Shown one piece after another: positions 11,796 through 21,867 of a stretch of DNA of 64,000 nucleotides. Source of the DNA: Lepas anatifera. Lineage: Eukaryota > Arthropoda > Thecostraca > Lepadidae. Under the pieces are notes generated by a model. The model made no database searches. It had not been told where the DNA came from and worked only from the letters and a program-made list of their open reading frames with translations. Location: positions 1,019,422-1,083,421 of the forward strand of contig JAOTON010002091.1 in NCBI GenBank assembly GCA_034440635.1. The letters run 5' to 3'. The translations under genes were made by a program, and so were the position numbers. Position 1 is the stretch's first letter; each line of letters begins with the position of its first letter.

Positions 11796-13020
11796 ATGGG
11801 ACCGGCGGGACTTACACCAGCCATGCCCTATCGTGTAAGTACATAGACAGGGTGCAGGCAGCCTGTCCCATCGCAAAGACATCCTGCTCGGCGAACGTCA
11901 GACGTCGGCGCTTCTTTGACAAATAAGTAGGCAAAACAGCGTGATAAATGCTCCCCTGTGCATTCCCCTTCTTCCTCCCTGAGTCAGAGCCTGCCCCAAC
12001 CAATCAAAAATCGCTGCTGCGTGTTACGTCCGCGGTTCGCGTGTCCGTGCGCTTGCTGACATATGCGTCGGAAAAGGGGGGACCAGGGGGCCTGGCGCCC
12101 CCCACTTTTTGGCCAAAAATTTCACGATCTCAGTCAAAATGAGAGAAAGCCGGACATTCTTATATCCAGCCGCTGCGGAAGGCAACGAGGAGCCCAAATT
12201 CGAACAGTTTTTGATCCTGATGTTGAAAGTTTTTGTCAGCATCAGGTTGAAGTTTGGCTGCCCTCCCCCCCACTTTTTTGCCGGTGGCGACACTTATGCT
12301 TGCTGATACCACAATGTTGCGTGCCTGCGTTCCCGTCCCTCCCACCTTCGCAGTGGTTAATCTCGATCGGTCGGTCAGTATGGTTCTAAGCTGAGCTAGT
12401 AAAGGCGTTCTGAGCTTACTTGCTTTGTCCGCCTGTAAAGCATCGTGGGAGAATTTATATTTACTCATTTATTTGTTTATTCATCTTATATGAGCGACAG
12501 GGGCTTGCCTCAGTAAAATTCAGATCAGTGCTAGCATCAGATTTCCTAAAATCACACACAACACACGTGTTAAAATAGCATGGCATTCCATTCAGGTAAC
12601 ACCTATGGCTGCCTAAGGTGAACCCCTTCATAAAATGCACATTATTAGGATCATAAATACCTGAAATTCTGTATACCACTTTTATGCAGTACAAGGCAAA
12701 AACTATAAAAAAACAGATTAAAAAGAATATCTCTAAAAGATGGAACAATAAAATGGCTGGAAGGTAGCTACTGCCCACCATATTTGTAAACATGATATTT
12801 GAACTGACCTGATTAGATTCTAAATGGATCAGCAAATGGGAAAGCGAGCATGAAATCATTTAAAGCTTCAGGCAGTCGACAGTACGCACCCTGCCTCACA
12901 GTGGCACACTCATTGGCACACTCATTCGATTTGAGACAAATTTAAGGGAAGAGCAAACATGTAACATAGAACTTGTTCAACCGATGGAAAAATTTGGCCT
13001 AGCTGTTAATCAAGTTAATT
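11796..13020. other. Unassigned; possible LINE 3' end on the minus strand
   Basis: 12060-12300 carries two GC-rich CCCCCCACTTTTTGGCC-like boxes 180 bases apart in direct orientation. 12461-12859 on the minus strand is a long open frame of hydrophobic character ending in a KMNKQINE-like tail made by ATAAACAAATAAA repeats, the sort of A-rich tail left by LINE 3' ends. I see no RT or other motif, so this is only suggestive. Confidence 0.3.
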
Positions 13021-13350
13021 TTGGGTTTTGTTTAGGTGGAAGTAGGAGGGCTTAGCACTCCGAAGTACAATTTGGTGGTTAAGCCTGTGGGGAGCTTAGC
13101 ACTCCAGGGTGAATGATTTATTAAAGGTGGTTGAGGAGGGCATAACACTCGTCGAGAGGCTTAGAAGGCCAATGTGACTCCACGAAGGTGGAGGTCGTGG
13201 GCATAGCACTCAGACATTTACTACTAATTGGTAGAGGGCTGTAAAAGTCCAGTGATGTAACATGTTGTGCATAAGACGACAGAAGGCATACCAATCAGGA
13301 GAAATCAATTAGCACTGTAGCAATGAGGGCATAGCACTCCTAATGCGGGT
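13021..13350 (+). repeat. Five spaced copies of a GGGC(T/A)TAGCACTC motif
   Basis: Occurrences begin near 13050 (GGGCTTAGCACTCCG), 13092 (GGAGCTTAGCACTCC), 13138 (GGGCATAACACTCG), 13199 (GGGCATAGCACTCAG) and 13328 (GGGCATAGCACTCC), with irregular spacing of about 40-130 bases. This looks like a decayed minisatellite. No function is implied by the sequence. Confidence 0.6.
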
Positions 13351-13704
13351 GCAAGTGGCGTTAATCTCGATAAGGATACGCCCCTCATATATGCGTCCGT
13401 GAGCTTTTTCCCGCGCCTGGTCCGTGAAGTCACGTGACCGTTGCCCACCCGTGCTTTGGTTGCTACCTACATGTCCCTCTCGGGTACTACCAGCACCGCC
13501 TTCGTCCCTGCTCAACTCCGCGTAGTCGATTCGAATAAATTTCCCACGTCAGTGTTCCAATCCTGCCATGTTCCTTTTCTCTTCCCGATATCATGTATTT
13601 CGCCGAGTATTTCTATCACACCGCAATATGAACCCAAATATCCATGGTAGGGGATCAAAAGCAACGTTCTCCTCTCTGTTTCCTTTCCTGTCAAGTGTTT
13701 TCAA
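13351..13704. other. Unassigned
   Basis: Short open frames in both strands without motifs. Nothing supported. Confidence 0.3.
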
Positions 13705-14121
13705 TTAGGCCACATTAATTTGATACATGTCGTGCAGGCGCCATGCTGGACTCTGCTTTTTAAGTCGCTCCAGGACAATATTGATATATTTCAATCTATG
13801 CAAAGTAAGACAGTGGCCAGTTCCGTAGTACACTCTCTGCAAGCCCCTGGACGAGGAGCACTTCGTTACGAAGACCAAGGCACCTACTACCCGAGTGCTT
13901 CCAGATGAGCACCAAAAACTGCACCCAGTCAAACTCCAGCCCAGACCGCTGCAAACATAGAGCGCGAATTCGGACACGCATCCAGCATCAAACGCCGAGC
14001 AGCAGCCGTCCCTTGGACATCGACAGGCGTGACGAGACCGGTCTTCCTCTACGAAGTCGAAAAACACCACGGAGCTATTCCATGAAAAGAAATGAGGGAA
14101 AGAACGTAAGAAGTCATGCAT
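13705..14121 (-). repeat. Interspersed repeat shared with 55.18-55.49 kb
   Basis: The minus strand here and the plus strand at 55180-55490 match over about 300 bases: TGACTTCTTACGTT start, CGTCACGCC..TCGATG box, then CACTCGGGTAGTAGGTGCC and CTCCTC..CAGGGGCTTGCAG. Both can be read in frame (TRVVGAL, SSSRGLQ) but with different flanks, no start and no known domain. It is a dispersed repeat of unknown class. Confidence 0.65.
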
Positions 14122-14328
14122 GAAAATACTTAGTGTAGGCCAATGTGCATGCGTGCCTTATTGACACCAGATGAGTGGTTTTAAAACCGCTCATAACTAT
14201 GGGCCACCTTTACGCCTTTGATTTATATTTTCAATCTAATTGCCAACACGTGTATATAAATCCACTGACAGGCGCAGTAAAATCAAACTTAAACATGTTG
14301 AAGAGCCATTTGGCAGATTAATGATAAA

Positions 14329-14493
14329 GGTACACAATGCCAAATCTAATCTTAAATATATTAAAACAAATCAAACATACAGACGCGTTTCGATTCTTCC
14401 TCAGCGTAAAACATACGCTGAGGAAGAATCGAAACTCGTCCGTATGTTTGATTTGTTTTAAAACATTTAATGTCCAATTTTGCATTGTGTACC
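14329..14493. repeat. 165-bp near-perfect hairpin (foldback element)
   Basis: GGTACACAATGCCAAA on the left pairs with TTTTGCATTGTGTACC on the right. The central arms pair TTCGATTCTTCCTCAGCGT with ACGCTGAGGAAGAATCGAA around a loop of about six bases at 14408-14413. Arms are about 78 bases. Both strands appear open because of the symmetry, so the frames are not genes. Probable MITE or foldback transposon. Confidence 0.85.
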
Positions 14494-14896
14494 TTAACAC
14501 CCGTTTATGGAGAGTTTGGCGGCGGAGGTGTGGATTTTATAGAATGCCTGGTGGTAACCAAACTTAAAAGAATTTCAATACCCGCAATATTGAAAGGGAT
14601 GTTCTAATACAGCATTTGTTTCAGCTTCCCCACAGGCCAGTTTAGGTCCCTAAAACCAATTTGAAGTACTTATAATAAAAAGCGAAAATATAAAGTACAA
14701 ATTAGCATTACTTTGACGCTTTAATTCAGGGCTGCCAGGGCACGCCCGAGTATACATGAATCCTTACCACTGTTTGATATTTGCATGGTGATATTTGCAA
14801 ATGTTGATATTTGCGTAAATGTATCGTCAATGTTTGATATTTGCATGGTTACGTAATGTGATGCGGTGATTTTTAAACTAACCATTAAAGCTAATG

Positions 14897-14949
<53 letters not shown>

Positions 14950-15315
14950 GCTTATGTGCAAATCAATGATTTAATAATGTTGGGCATAAGCGAAGGTTAT
15001 GCCCAACATTATTTATAACCAAATCATCAAAGGTTTGGTTTCCTATTTATGACCACTCATTAATTTGATTATTTTGCATCACATTGGCCACAAAGCTATC
15101 AGTATAAGTCGCAACAGGAACAGACATTTCACTATCAGATCGCTGCGTTACGTGGTTGGTGACCAGCAGTCCTAGAAGACAATAGGTTGCCGGGCAAGTC
15201 CCAGACGCAAGGAAACGGAGATAATTATCCAGCCTACCTGTCGGACATGGCTCGGATACAGCATGTGTAACAACAGTACATGTTGCTACACAGAGCAAAG
15301 TTTCAAAGCTGTTGT
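14494..15315. other. Unassigned with (TA)n and a small hairpin
   Basis: TTGATATTTGCATGGT recurs at 14773 and 14837. A (TA)n tract lies at 14899-14946. A hairpin pairs AATGTTGGGCATAA (14977) with TTATGCCCAACATT (14997). No gene. Confidence 0.5.
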
Positions 15316-16225
15316 TTAACACGCGCACTGGAGGGGGCCTCAGAGGCCCCCCCACCTGTTTTTCCGAGGTGGCCGGAGAACCGCTTGTAGCCGAAAAACG
15401 AAACGTGGCCACATTAACAGAATTTAATAGCGCGTCGATTGGTGAAGACTTTTTGAAAATCGGCCGAAAATTTTTTTACTTATAGGCTTTCAAAGCCAGA
15501 CCTGCATTTTGAGATCGCCGTAAACGCGCGGTCGGACCAGTTAGCTTGCATTGAAGACCGAGTGGTGACGTCATAACGTCATATAAGCGGGACTATATGT
15601 CAAGGTCACTTCACATGAAAGTCAAGGTCAAGGTCAAAGGTCACAGGTCAAGGTCATATCTGCACTTTCAAGGTCACTGACCACTGTGCGTCCGGCCAAA
15701 TGACGTTACCCCGTCTGACATATATTATGCTATGACGTCATCGGTAGGGTACCCCAATACAAAGGTCAAGGTCAAAGGTCATTGGGAAAGGTCAATCCTC
15801 ATTTCCCGCCAAACAGTGGCTACAGTTTTAGTCAAAGTGTAAATAATAAGTAGTATACCATATGGTGACCTTAAAGGTCAATGACCTTGAATGACCTTGA
15901 CTCAAAAATTGTGGGGAAGCCTCTTTGAGACCTCTTCTCTATGAACCTTGTACGCCTTTAGCTTATTCCCGCCATTTTCCTGCATAATCACAGCATTTAC
16001 CAATCGATCCCAGCATGGCCAATATTTGACCTTTACGACCTCGTTTGACCTTGAAGATATTGACCTAGGTCAATGAAAATTTGTCATCATGTAGATCACC
16101 ATAGCCCCCACCCACCTACCAAGTGACGTTTTTCTAACCCTCTTAGTTTCCGAGATCTTGAGGGGGGCCTACCAGGCCCCCTCCAGTGCGCGTTAGTGCC
16201 AGACCCCGTCCAGTGCGGGTGTTAA
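15316..16225 (-). mobile_element. Family H TGACCT-rich TTAA element, copy 3 (complete)
   Basis: About 910 bases bounded by TTAACACGCGCACTGGAGG (15316) and a right end with CCCCCTCCAGTGCGCGTTAG plus a second GTCCAGTGCGGGTGTTAA, TTAA at 16222-16225. It contains five perfect AGGTCA half-sites in 32 bases at 15625-15656, plus clusters at 15760-15800, 15870-15900 and 16027-16075. It is the inverse-orientation counterpart of 62084-63023. Non-autonomous; no transposase frame. Confidence 0.85.
15625..15656 (+). promoter_or_regulatory. Cluster of five AGGTCA half-sites (DR0, DR1, DR1, DR0)
   Basis: AGGTCA occurs at 15625-15630, 15631-15636, 15638-15643, 15645-15650 and 15651-15656, so spacings are 0, 1, 1 and 0 bases. 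DR1 of AGGTCA is the classic target of HNF4, RXR and COUP-type nuclear receptors. The site lies inside a transposon copy; binding is inference. Confidence 0.6.
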
Positions 16226-16329
16226 TAATTTATGTTCGAATTCCAGCACTGACCCTCGTATCTCCACGAATGCGGAAGCTGGAAGGGTCATGACCCTTAA
16301 ATATTCCTAATGGAGACTATGATGTGACC

Positions 16330-16790
16330 GGAATGAGCAGGCATGCCCATGCAAAACTGCCTGCCTCAGCAGTGCTTGCTCTGTCGGAATGTTCAGCGCG
16401 GCTAATAAGGCCAAATGGTAAGACAATTTAAGTAAACCAAAAACAGCTTTTATACACGTAGACTGGAGTTGTTCTAGCCTTGTAATACAATTTCGGTTCA
16501 GGGCAGCAATTTCGCTTCCAAAGCACAGGGTGGGGAGGTCTACTCTCTTCCAGAGGCAGGCCTTATCAGCCGGAGATAGTTTTTACTGAACATTCCGGCA
16601 GGAGAGAGGCCATAAAAAGCGCTACGGGCTCGCTGAACCCTGTGATGTGCGTGTGTAGTGCCGCTCAGGTCAGAGCACGCAAAGGCACCCAAGTATTTAG
16701 CAGCATTGCACACTTTCAGCTGCAGGCCCGAAAGCTACCATACCAGAAGCCCGGAGCGCTGGTGGTACATGGTGGTACAGGGTTTAATTT
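16330..16790 (-). mobile_element. LINE reverse transcriptase C-terminal fragment
   Basis: The minus strand, from about 16740 downward, reads NAAKYLGA, then RVQRARSAFYGLSPAGMFS near 16600, then after a one-base loss near 16562 CLWKRVDLPTLCFGSEIAAL (about 16560-16500), NCITRLEQLQ, and a further run to HGHACS near 16335. The YLG, YGL and LPTL.FGSE pattern is the RT thumb/C-terminal region of non-LTR retrotransposons. The frame is otherwise open for about 75 codons. Truncated at both ends; no endonuclease. Confidence 0.75.
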
Positions 16791-17070
16791 AACGGCATTG
16801 GGTTTGTCTTATTTGTGCGGTTCTAATGATATCCATTGTGACCTTATTTGAACTTGGCCTGTCGTATGTTTCGGATGTGGCGCATGCCTGCTCTGTCACA
16901 CGGAGCTGGAAAGTGCAAAAGTATGCTTTTATGCTATTTCCAAACAAAATTGTAAGGTTGTGTATCAGCCTGAAAATTATTAGAATAATTTTGTAAAATA
17001 ATTTTATGACTTTTAAAGTGGTGTTGAAAGTGACCATTATCTGCTGAGTTATTTTTTATTCTAGACCTAA
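16791..17070. other. Unassigned AT-rich spacer
   Basis: TTGTCTTATTTGTGCGGTTC at 16805 resembles an internal box of a family G element (TTGTCTTTGCAGTTC near 35294), so a decayed piece may be present. Nothing else supported. Confidence 0.3.
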
Positions 17071-17141
17071 ATTAATATTAAAGGAATAGACACAATAATA
17101 GGAGCTTTTGACGTCAAGTCATCATCACCTTGACGTCGAAA

Positions 17142-17195
<54 letters not shown>

Positions 17196-17264
17196 TTTCG
17201 ACGTCAAGGTGATGATGACTTGACGTCGAAAGCTCCTATTATTATGTCTGTTCCTTCAATATTA

Positions 17265-17267
<3 letters not shown>
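17071..17267. repeat. Palindrome with (TA)n at its centre
   Basis: Left arm 17071-17142 and right arm 17196-17267 are inverted copies of each other with few mismatches (GACGTCAAGTCATCATCACC against GGTGATGATGACTTGACGTC). The centre is about 25 TA units. It would extrude as a cruciform. It lies immediately beside the Penelope-like element's inverted repeat. Confidence 0.85.
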
Positions 17268-17302
<35 letters not shown>

Positions 17303-17309
<7 letters not shown>

Positions 17310-18680
17310 TTCTTGATTAAAGATGACAGCGTGTTTGGCATTTGTCAGTTTTCTATTCAGTGTTTCGATTTTCCTTATTAGTTTTCTCTGCTCGTTGGAT
17401 GGAAACTCAGATAATAGTTTACCAAATGATACATTTCGCGACGTTTCGTCAATCACATTAACATCTTCGGGCATATCAATTGGTACAAATACATAAATGC
17501 ATACAAAATACACAATAATATCAATCATGGGCGCTTATACACCAAGAGCTGAACCGGATCAGAAGTGTTCTAGCTTCTAACAACTATGAGAAAGCCAACA
17601 TAGAAGAAATAATTTCCAGACAACTTAACAAGTACCATCAGCAAAAACCAGATAATGAAACCAACAAAGGAAACGACATCAGGATTTTCTACCAAAACAT
17701 TATGACAACCCAATATAAAAAGAAGAGAAGACCCTGCAGGATATCGTCATCAAAAACTGCAAACCCAAAAACCCAGAGCACAAGATCAGCCTGGTAATAT
17801 TTTATAAAAGCCCAAAAATCTCAAGTCTAGTCATGAAGAACAACCTGTCCGAGAAGAACTCGAAATTAAAAGCCACCAACATAGTCTACCAATTTAAATG
17901 CCCATTTGGTGACTGCGCGCACCGTCCAGAGCGTAGCTATGTTGGTTACACAACGACGAGCTTCTCAAGGAGGATGACTATGCACTTGCAAGAAGGCGCT
18001 CCACAGAAACATCTAAGACAAGACTACGACAAGACCCTGACAAGAACCATCCTCGTCGATAATACAGACATCCTCACTCGCTGCCAAGACAAAAAGAAGC
18101 TGCAGGTTCTGGAGTCCGTATTCATCCGCGATCTCAGCCCGACCATCAATCGGCAGATGAATCAAATATCCACATTATCATTATTCGATGGCGCCCCTGG
18201 GGCCTAGGTTAAGATAAGTGTGCGTAAAGTTAGGTAGCATAAGTGACAAAGGATTGCCCTAAATAAAAGTGTTTAGAAATATGTTAGAATATGTATGTAA
18301 GTCTAATTTTAAAAACCAGTATCGTGTCTTTTTCTTGATGGTGCCCTCATGAGCTATCAGCATGAAATTTTAAACTAAGATTTGTCCATGCTGTTTAAGA
18401 ATTAAGAGCTAGTTATATCGAGACGATCCGAAAGTAGATGAGTGTATTTTGTATGCATTTATGTATTTGTACCAATTGATATGCCCGAAGATGTTAATGT
18501 GATTGACGAAACGTCGCGAAATGTATCATTTGGTAAACTATTATCTGAGTTTCCATCCAACGAGCAGAGAAAACTAATAAGGAAAATCGAAACACTGAAT
18601 AGAAAACTGACAAATGCCAAACACGCTGTCATCTTTAATCAAGAATGTGTGAACCAAAACCTGCTCCCATACTATACTAA
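17303..18680 (+). mobile_element. Penelope-like element with inverted terminal repeats and GIY-YIG end
   Basis: A unit of about 1.4 kb. Its two flanks, about 17310-17520 (minus) and 18442-18650 (plus), are inverted copies that encode the same residues over 63 codons without a visible change (DVNVIDETSRNVSFGKLLSE region). In other Penelope-like elements this region is the N-terminus of the polyprotein inside the terminal repeat (FNQECVNQNLLPYYTN motif). Between them lies the 3' part of a + strand polyprotein with the GIY-YIG nuclease. The RT is missing here but present at 19.15-20.29 kb. Terminal repeats in inverted orientation are known for this class. Confidence 0.75.
17560..18207 (+). pseudogene. 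Penelope-like polyprotein C-terminus with GIY-YIG endonuclease
   Basis: The plus frame from 17833 runs MKNNLSEKNSKLK, then NIVYQFKCPFGDC (about residues 18-31; Cys pair typical of the linker zinc motif), SYVGYTTTSFSRRMTMHL (about 35-53; the GIY-YIG core with the R and the MxxH-type region), and ends with a VLESVFIRDLSPTINRQ-type segment (Glu of the GIY-YIG fold) before a stop at 18205. Upstream, 17560-17830 carries linker residues (NETNKGNDIRIF, FYKSPK) but in a shifted frame: a one-base change near 17720 breaks it. The enzyme would nick target DNA for retrotransposition. With RT absent from this copy it is not functional. Confidence 0.75.
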
Positions 18681-18713
<33 letters not shown>

Positions 18714-18795
18714 TATAAAATAAGTAATTGATAATATGGTTCATTATATATATATATATGTATAAAATGAACTCTGTTATCAATTATTTATTGTC
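18680..18795. repeat. (TA)n tracts and an imperfect palindrome
   Basis: (TA)n at about 18680-18705 starts exactly where the Penelope-like N-terminal frame reads TNIY, so the repeat has grown out of the codons AATATA. A second palindrome pairs AATAAGTAATTGATAA (18719) with TTATCAATTATTTATT (18777) around another (TA)n. Confidence 0.7.
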
Positions 18796-19155
18796 TTATT
18801 CTATTATTTATTGTAAATTATTTATAGTTTTGGAAACAAGTAATTTTCGGACAGAAAATCCGATCGGAGACTTTTCGAGTACCAGTCGGCAGAATTTACA
18901 AATTTCCAACTGGGCAATAAAGTTGGTGACAAAACCAGAAAAATTGTGCTCACAGGCAAGAGTAGTTGACGATCAGTCTGCCATTACGTTCCTTAAAACT
19001 TACAAGGACTTAGAGGGTCTAGCAAAAAATCTCCATTTGGTGCCAACTGTCAACATTTCTTATCACAAAGATTTAGTTTCAAATTCCGTTGGTGACACTG
19101 AAGTACTTTTTCCAACCTCTGCCAGTCGGCACTGCTAAAAGTCTAGCCAACTCAC
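18796..19155. other. Unassigned, with an open + frame
   Basis: 18830-19138 is open on the plus strand for about 100 codons (WAIKLVTKPEKLC, ITFLKTYKDLEGLAK). I recognise no domain. TTCAAATTCCGTTGGTGACA at 19078 matches, inverted, 6964-6983, so part of it is repetitive. Confidence 0.35.
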
Positions 19156-20290
19156 CTACAACACTGGCCATGAAATTAGAATATCTGGGCATCGAAAGAT
19201 TTTCGGGTTTGAAAACTTGCGTTGGAAAGAATTGAATGATGTTTCGTGATAGCCGTCACAAAGAGAACAGTATTGCAGTTTTGTTCGAATTTCTGTGGCG
19301 AGCATGAACAGACTTCGGGCAACGGCATTGCCCAGCTGACCCAGCTGGGTCTTAATCTCGGTGTCGATTCGACGGTTGGAAAAACCATTGTTAAAGGGAA
19401 TGTGGCACCTTGGTCGAATCCTGGAATTTAGTGTTATTAGGCGTACTTTTAGTAAAAAATAATGAAACCACTCACGATTTCTCTGAAAAATGTACAATGG
19501 GCTCAATATTTGGTTTTAAAAAATACTCCTCTAGAAAAAGAAATACATATCAGCCTGTGGATGATGTCACGATCTGGCAACCACTACCATACTTGAAACG
19601 CTTCAAGGGATTCGATTGGCTGATGCTCATCGTGACGTCAGCATATGTCGTCACACCAGTAGCTCACAACAATGGCCGCCGGCGACGGGGGGCTGAGGGG
19701 GGCTGGTGTCAGGTAGGTTTTAGCTTTTGCTACGGAAATATCGAGTTCCAAGACAAATAAAATATGGAGTACCGGGTTTTCCGACCTGCTTTACAACGTG
19801 GCTATCTCAGTTAAAATCACGTTGTGAAGGTGCCACATTCCCTTTAACGAGAACTTGTTTTAGTTTTTCCAGCTCCTGGTGCAGGGATTCCCAAGTGTTG
19901 CAATATTTGATTGCTCGTCGGACGTAGGCTTTGATGACGCTCAGACGATACCTCTCAGGGCACTCGCTGTTCCCGTTCATACACCGACCGGTGTTTGTGG
20001 GCTTGCGGTAGACTTCTGTCTTGAGAGTTCCATCATTAGCGTCAATGTTCAAGTCCAGGAATGCAATGCGGTTGTTATTTGCGACATCCATGGTGAAATT
20101 GAGGACGAATTTTTCTTCTAGTTTTGTCTTTAGTTCGGATAGTTGCTAAATGGTTTGTACTTGGACGTAGATATCATCGATATATCTACAATATATGTCT
20201 GGTTTGGGCTCCATGTCTTCCAGCACCTGTTCCTCGACATGCCCCATATACATATTAGCGAAGAGGCAGCCGAGAGGCCGCTATCAATGC
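19155..20290 (-). pseudogene. Penelope-like reverse transcriptase, split by a MITE
   Basis: From 20285 downward the minus strand reads LGCLFANMYMGHVEEQVLED, then YCRYIDDIYVQV near 20190 (RT catalytic YxDD), a TAG stop near 20150, FLDLNIDANDGTLKTEVYRK (about 20060-20000) and CNTWESLHQELEKLKQVLV ending at the MITE (19848). The frame resumes beyond it at 19390 as NNGFSNRRIDTEIKTQ, the usual continuation in this family. From about 19340 to 19155 it passes into LGQLGNAVARSLFMLATEI, which I do not recognise. Opposite in strand to the GIY-YIG part, so a separate fragment or a rearranged copy. Confidence 0.8.
19391..19847 (+). mobile_element. TTAA MITE family 1, copy 4 (complete, precise TTAA duplication)
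   Basis: 457 bases from TTAAAGGGAATGTGGCACC to GGTGCCACATTCCCTTTAA. Flanks are ACCATTG-TTAA and TTAA-CGAGAACTTG. Removing the element and one TTAA rejoins the Penelope-like RT frame across the site (codons for ...VLVNNGF...), so TTAA is the target and is duplicated. TTAA duplication is the hallmark of the piggyBac superfamily. Confidence 0.92.
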
Positions 20291-20471
20291 ACGCTTTTTA
20301 GCTATCAATTAATGCACTAATTCACGGACGAAGCTCTTTATTCATGAATGTCCCGAGCGGTACGCTCCGACAAGGCTTGATAAAATTTAAGCGACCACCC
20401 TATTTGGCAGTATTGTAGATCTATTTATTTCGGTTGTCACCTCGGGTGTCCAATTATGGTAATGACGGGAC
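20291..20471. other. Unassigned
   Basis: Short spacer between the RT relic and a SINE. No feature supported. Confidence 0.3.
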
Positions 20472-20655
20472 AAATAATAATTGTTGCGATTTAACGATAC
20501 ACCCACTGCCAAAATCCTTCGGCATCGCCAACTCTCATCCTGTTGGAGGGATTTGGGGGTTCAGATCAGCTTATTCAGAGGCTCCTCCGGGACTTGAAGC
20601 CGGGACCGGTGGCTTAAAAGACAGGGATTCTACTTACCAAGGCACCCATCCCCCG
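20472..20655 (-). mobile_element. tRNA-derived SINE (family 2)
   Basis: Minus-strand copy: head near 20655 (GGGGGATGGGTGCC), B box CCGGCTTCAAGTCCCGG, core GTTGGCGATGCCGAAGG, tail GTTAAATCGCAACAATTATT at 20472-20492. The tail is the RTE-like GTTAAA..CAACAATTATT seen in other copies. Confidence 0.8.
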
Positions 20656-20909
20656 GCGGGACAAGACATAGTTGTACAAGGTACTGGTGTCGCTATAATA
20701 ATCCTACCACTGCGCTGACATCTATTCAGTGCTAACTGGTAGTTAGCATGCTCATGACTTCAGCCGATCTGCAGCTGAATAATAATGATAATAATGATAA
20801 TTGTTGGCATTTGACGACGTGCCAACTCCCGTCTTCTCCCGCCACCGTCGTTGCCGACATTGCAGGTAGAACCGCTCTGCCGGGCCTCGAACACAGCGGA
20901 GGTGACCAC
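20656..20909. other. Unassigned
   Basis: Simple AATAATGATAATAATG run at 20779-20800. No gene. Confidence 0.35.
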
Positions 20910-21345
20910 AATGATGCGTGTGCTCCCGCATCAAGAGCGTCACCACGTGATGCGTGTGCTCCCGCATCAAGAGCGTCACCACGTGATGCGTGTGCACCTG
21001 CATCAACGTCACACGTGATGCGTGTGTACCTGTACCAACAGCGTCACCATTGATGCGTACGCACGTGCATCAACAGCACCACACGTGATGTGTGTGCACT
21101 TGCATCAACATCATCACAATTTATGAGTGTGCACCTGCATCAACAGCTTCATCATTGATGTGTATGTACCTGCATCAGCAGTGTCATCATTGATGCATGC
21201 GCACATGCATCAACAGTGTCATCATTTGAGACAGGTGCACATGCATCAACAGCGTCACCACGTGATGCGTGTGCACCTGCATCAACAGCGTCACCACGTT
21301 GATGCGTGTGCACATGCATCAACAGCATCATCATTGATGCGAACC
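20910..21345. repeat. 36-bp minisatellite with CACGTG in many units
   Basis: About 12 units of the type TGATGCGTGTGCACCTGCAT followed by CAACAGCGTCACCACG. Units near 20910-21000 are almost identical (CTCCCGCATCAAGAGCG variant); later ones vary and lose length. Because 36 is a multiple of three, repeat peptides (DACAPASRASPR on +, REHTHHVVTLLM on -) appear on both strands; these are artefacts. Confidence 0.85.
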
Positions 21346-21867
21346 CTGACCCAATCAAAAGCCTGTAGGTATACCTCCGCCGGTCCAGGTGTACAGCACA
21401 AAATACCCTCTTTTTCCGATCTTGTTAAATTGTCTTATCAAATAATATTGTTTTCATGATTTCCCCTAAATTGCTCCCTCTTCTTCAGCATCTCCAGCAA
21501 TTGGCTCAGATCCCTCCATGATTCTGTTGCACTTTTTTAGAAATACGAGGAAGGGTCACATGCAGTGTTCCAGTGTGATACACGAGATCCAATGCAACAT
21601 CGATCTTTGTAGCTTTCAAGTCCACCCCAGATGATATTATTATTGATGGGATATGAGCCAACTGAGGTTCACTCTCAATACATACAGTGCACCCACTGCA
21701 AAGAGTTACTGCCATGGTTTTCATTGGCGGAAAACCCGGCAGTTCGATCCATGGCTTGGTCTCCCTGGCTAAATTGCGATCCGTATCGGACTAACCCTCC
21801 ACTCCATCAAGGGCTGGTTCCCCAGCACCACAGCGCGCTCTGTGCTAAAGTGCTGGTGAAATAACAC
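21346..21867. other. Unassigned
   Basis: No supported gene. An open minus frame at 21506-21724 shows no motif. Confidence 0.3.

Noticed and set aside
12461..12859. 132-residue hydrophobic minus-strand protein
   Set aside because: AT-rich composition, ends in an A-rich repeat tail and has no recognisable family; more likely a LINE 3' region.
20910..21345. CRISPR-like array
   Set aside because: Contiguous tandem units without unique spacers, in an animal genome.
20748..21459. Repetitive peptides on both strands (DACAPASRASPR, REHTHHVV)
   Set aside because: Products of a 36-bp minisatellite, open on both strands because the period is a multiple of three.
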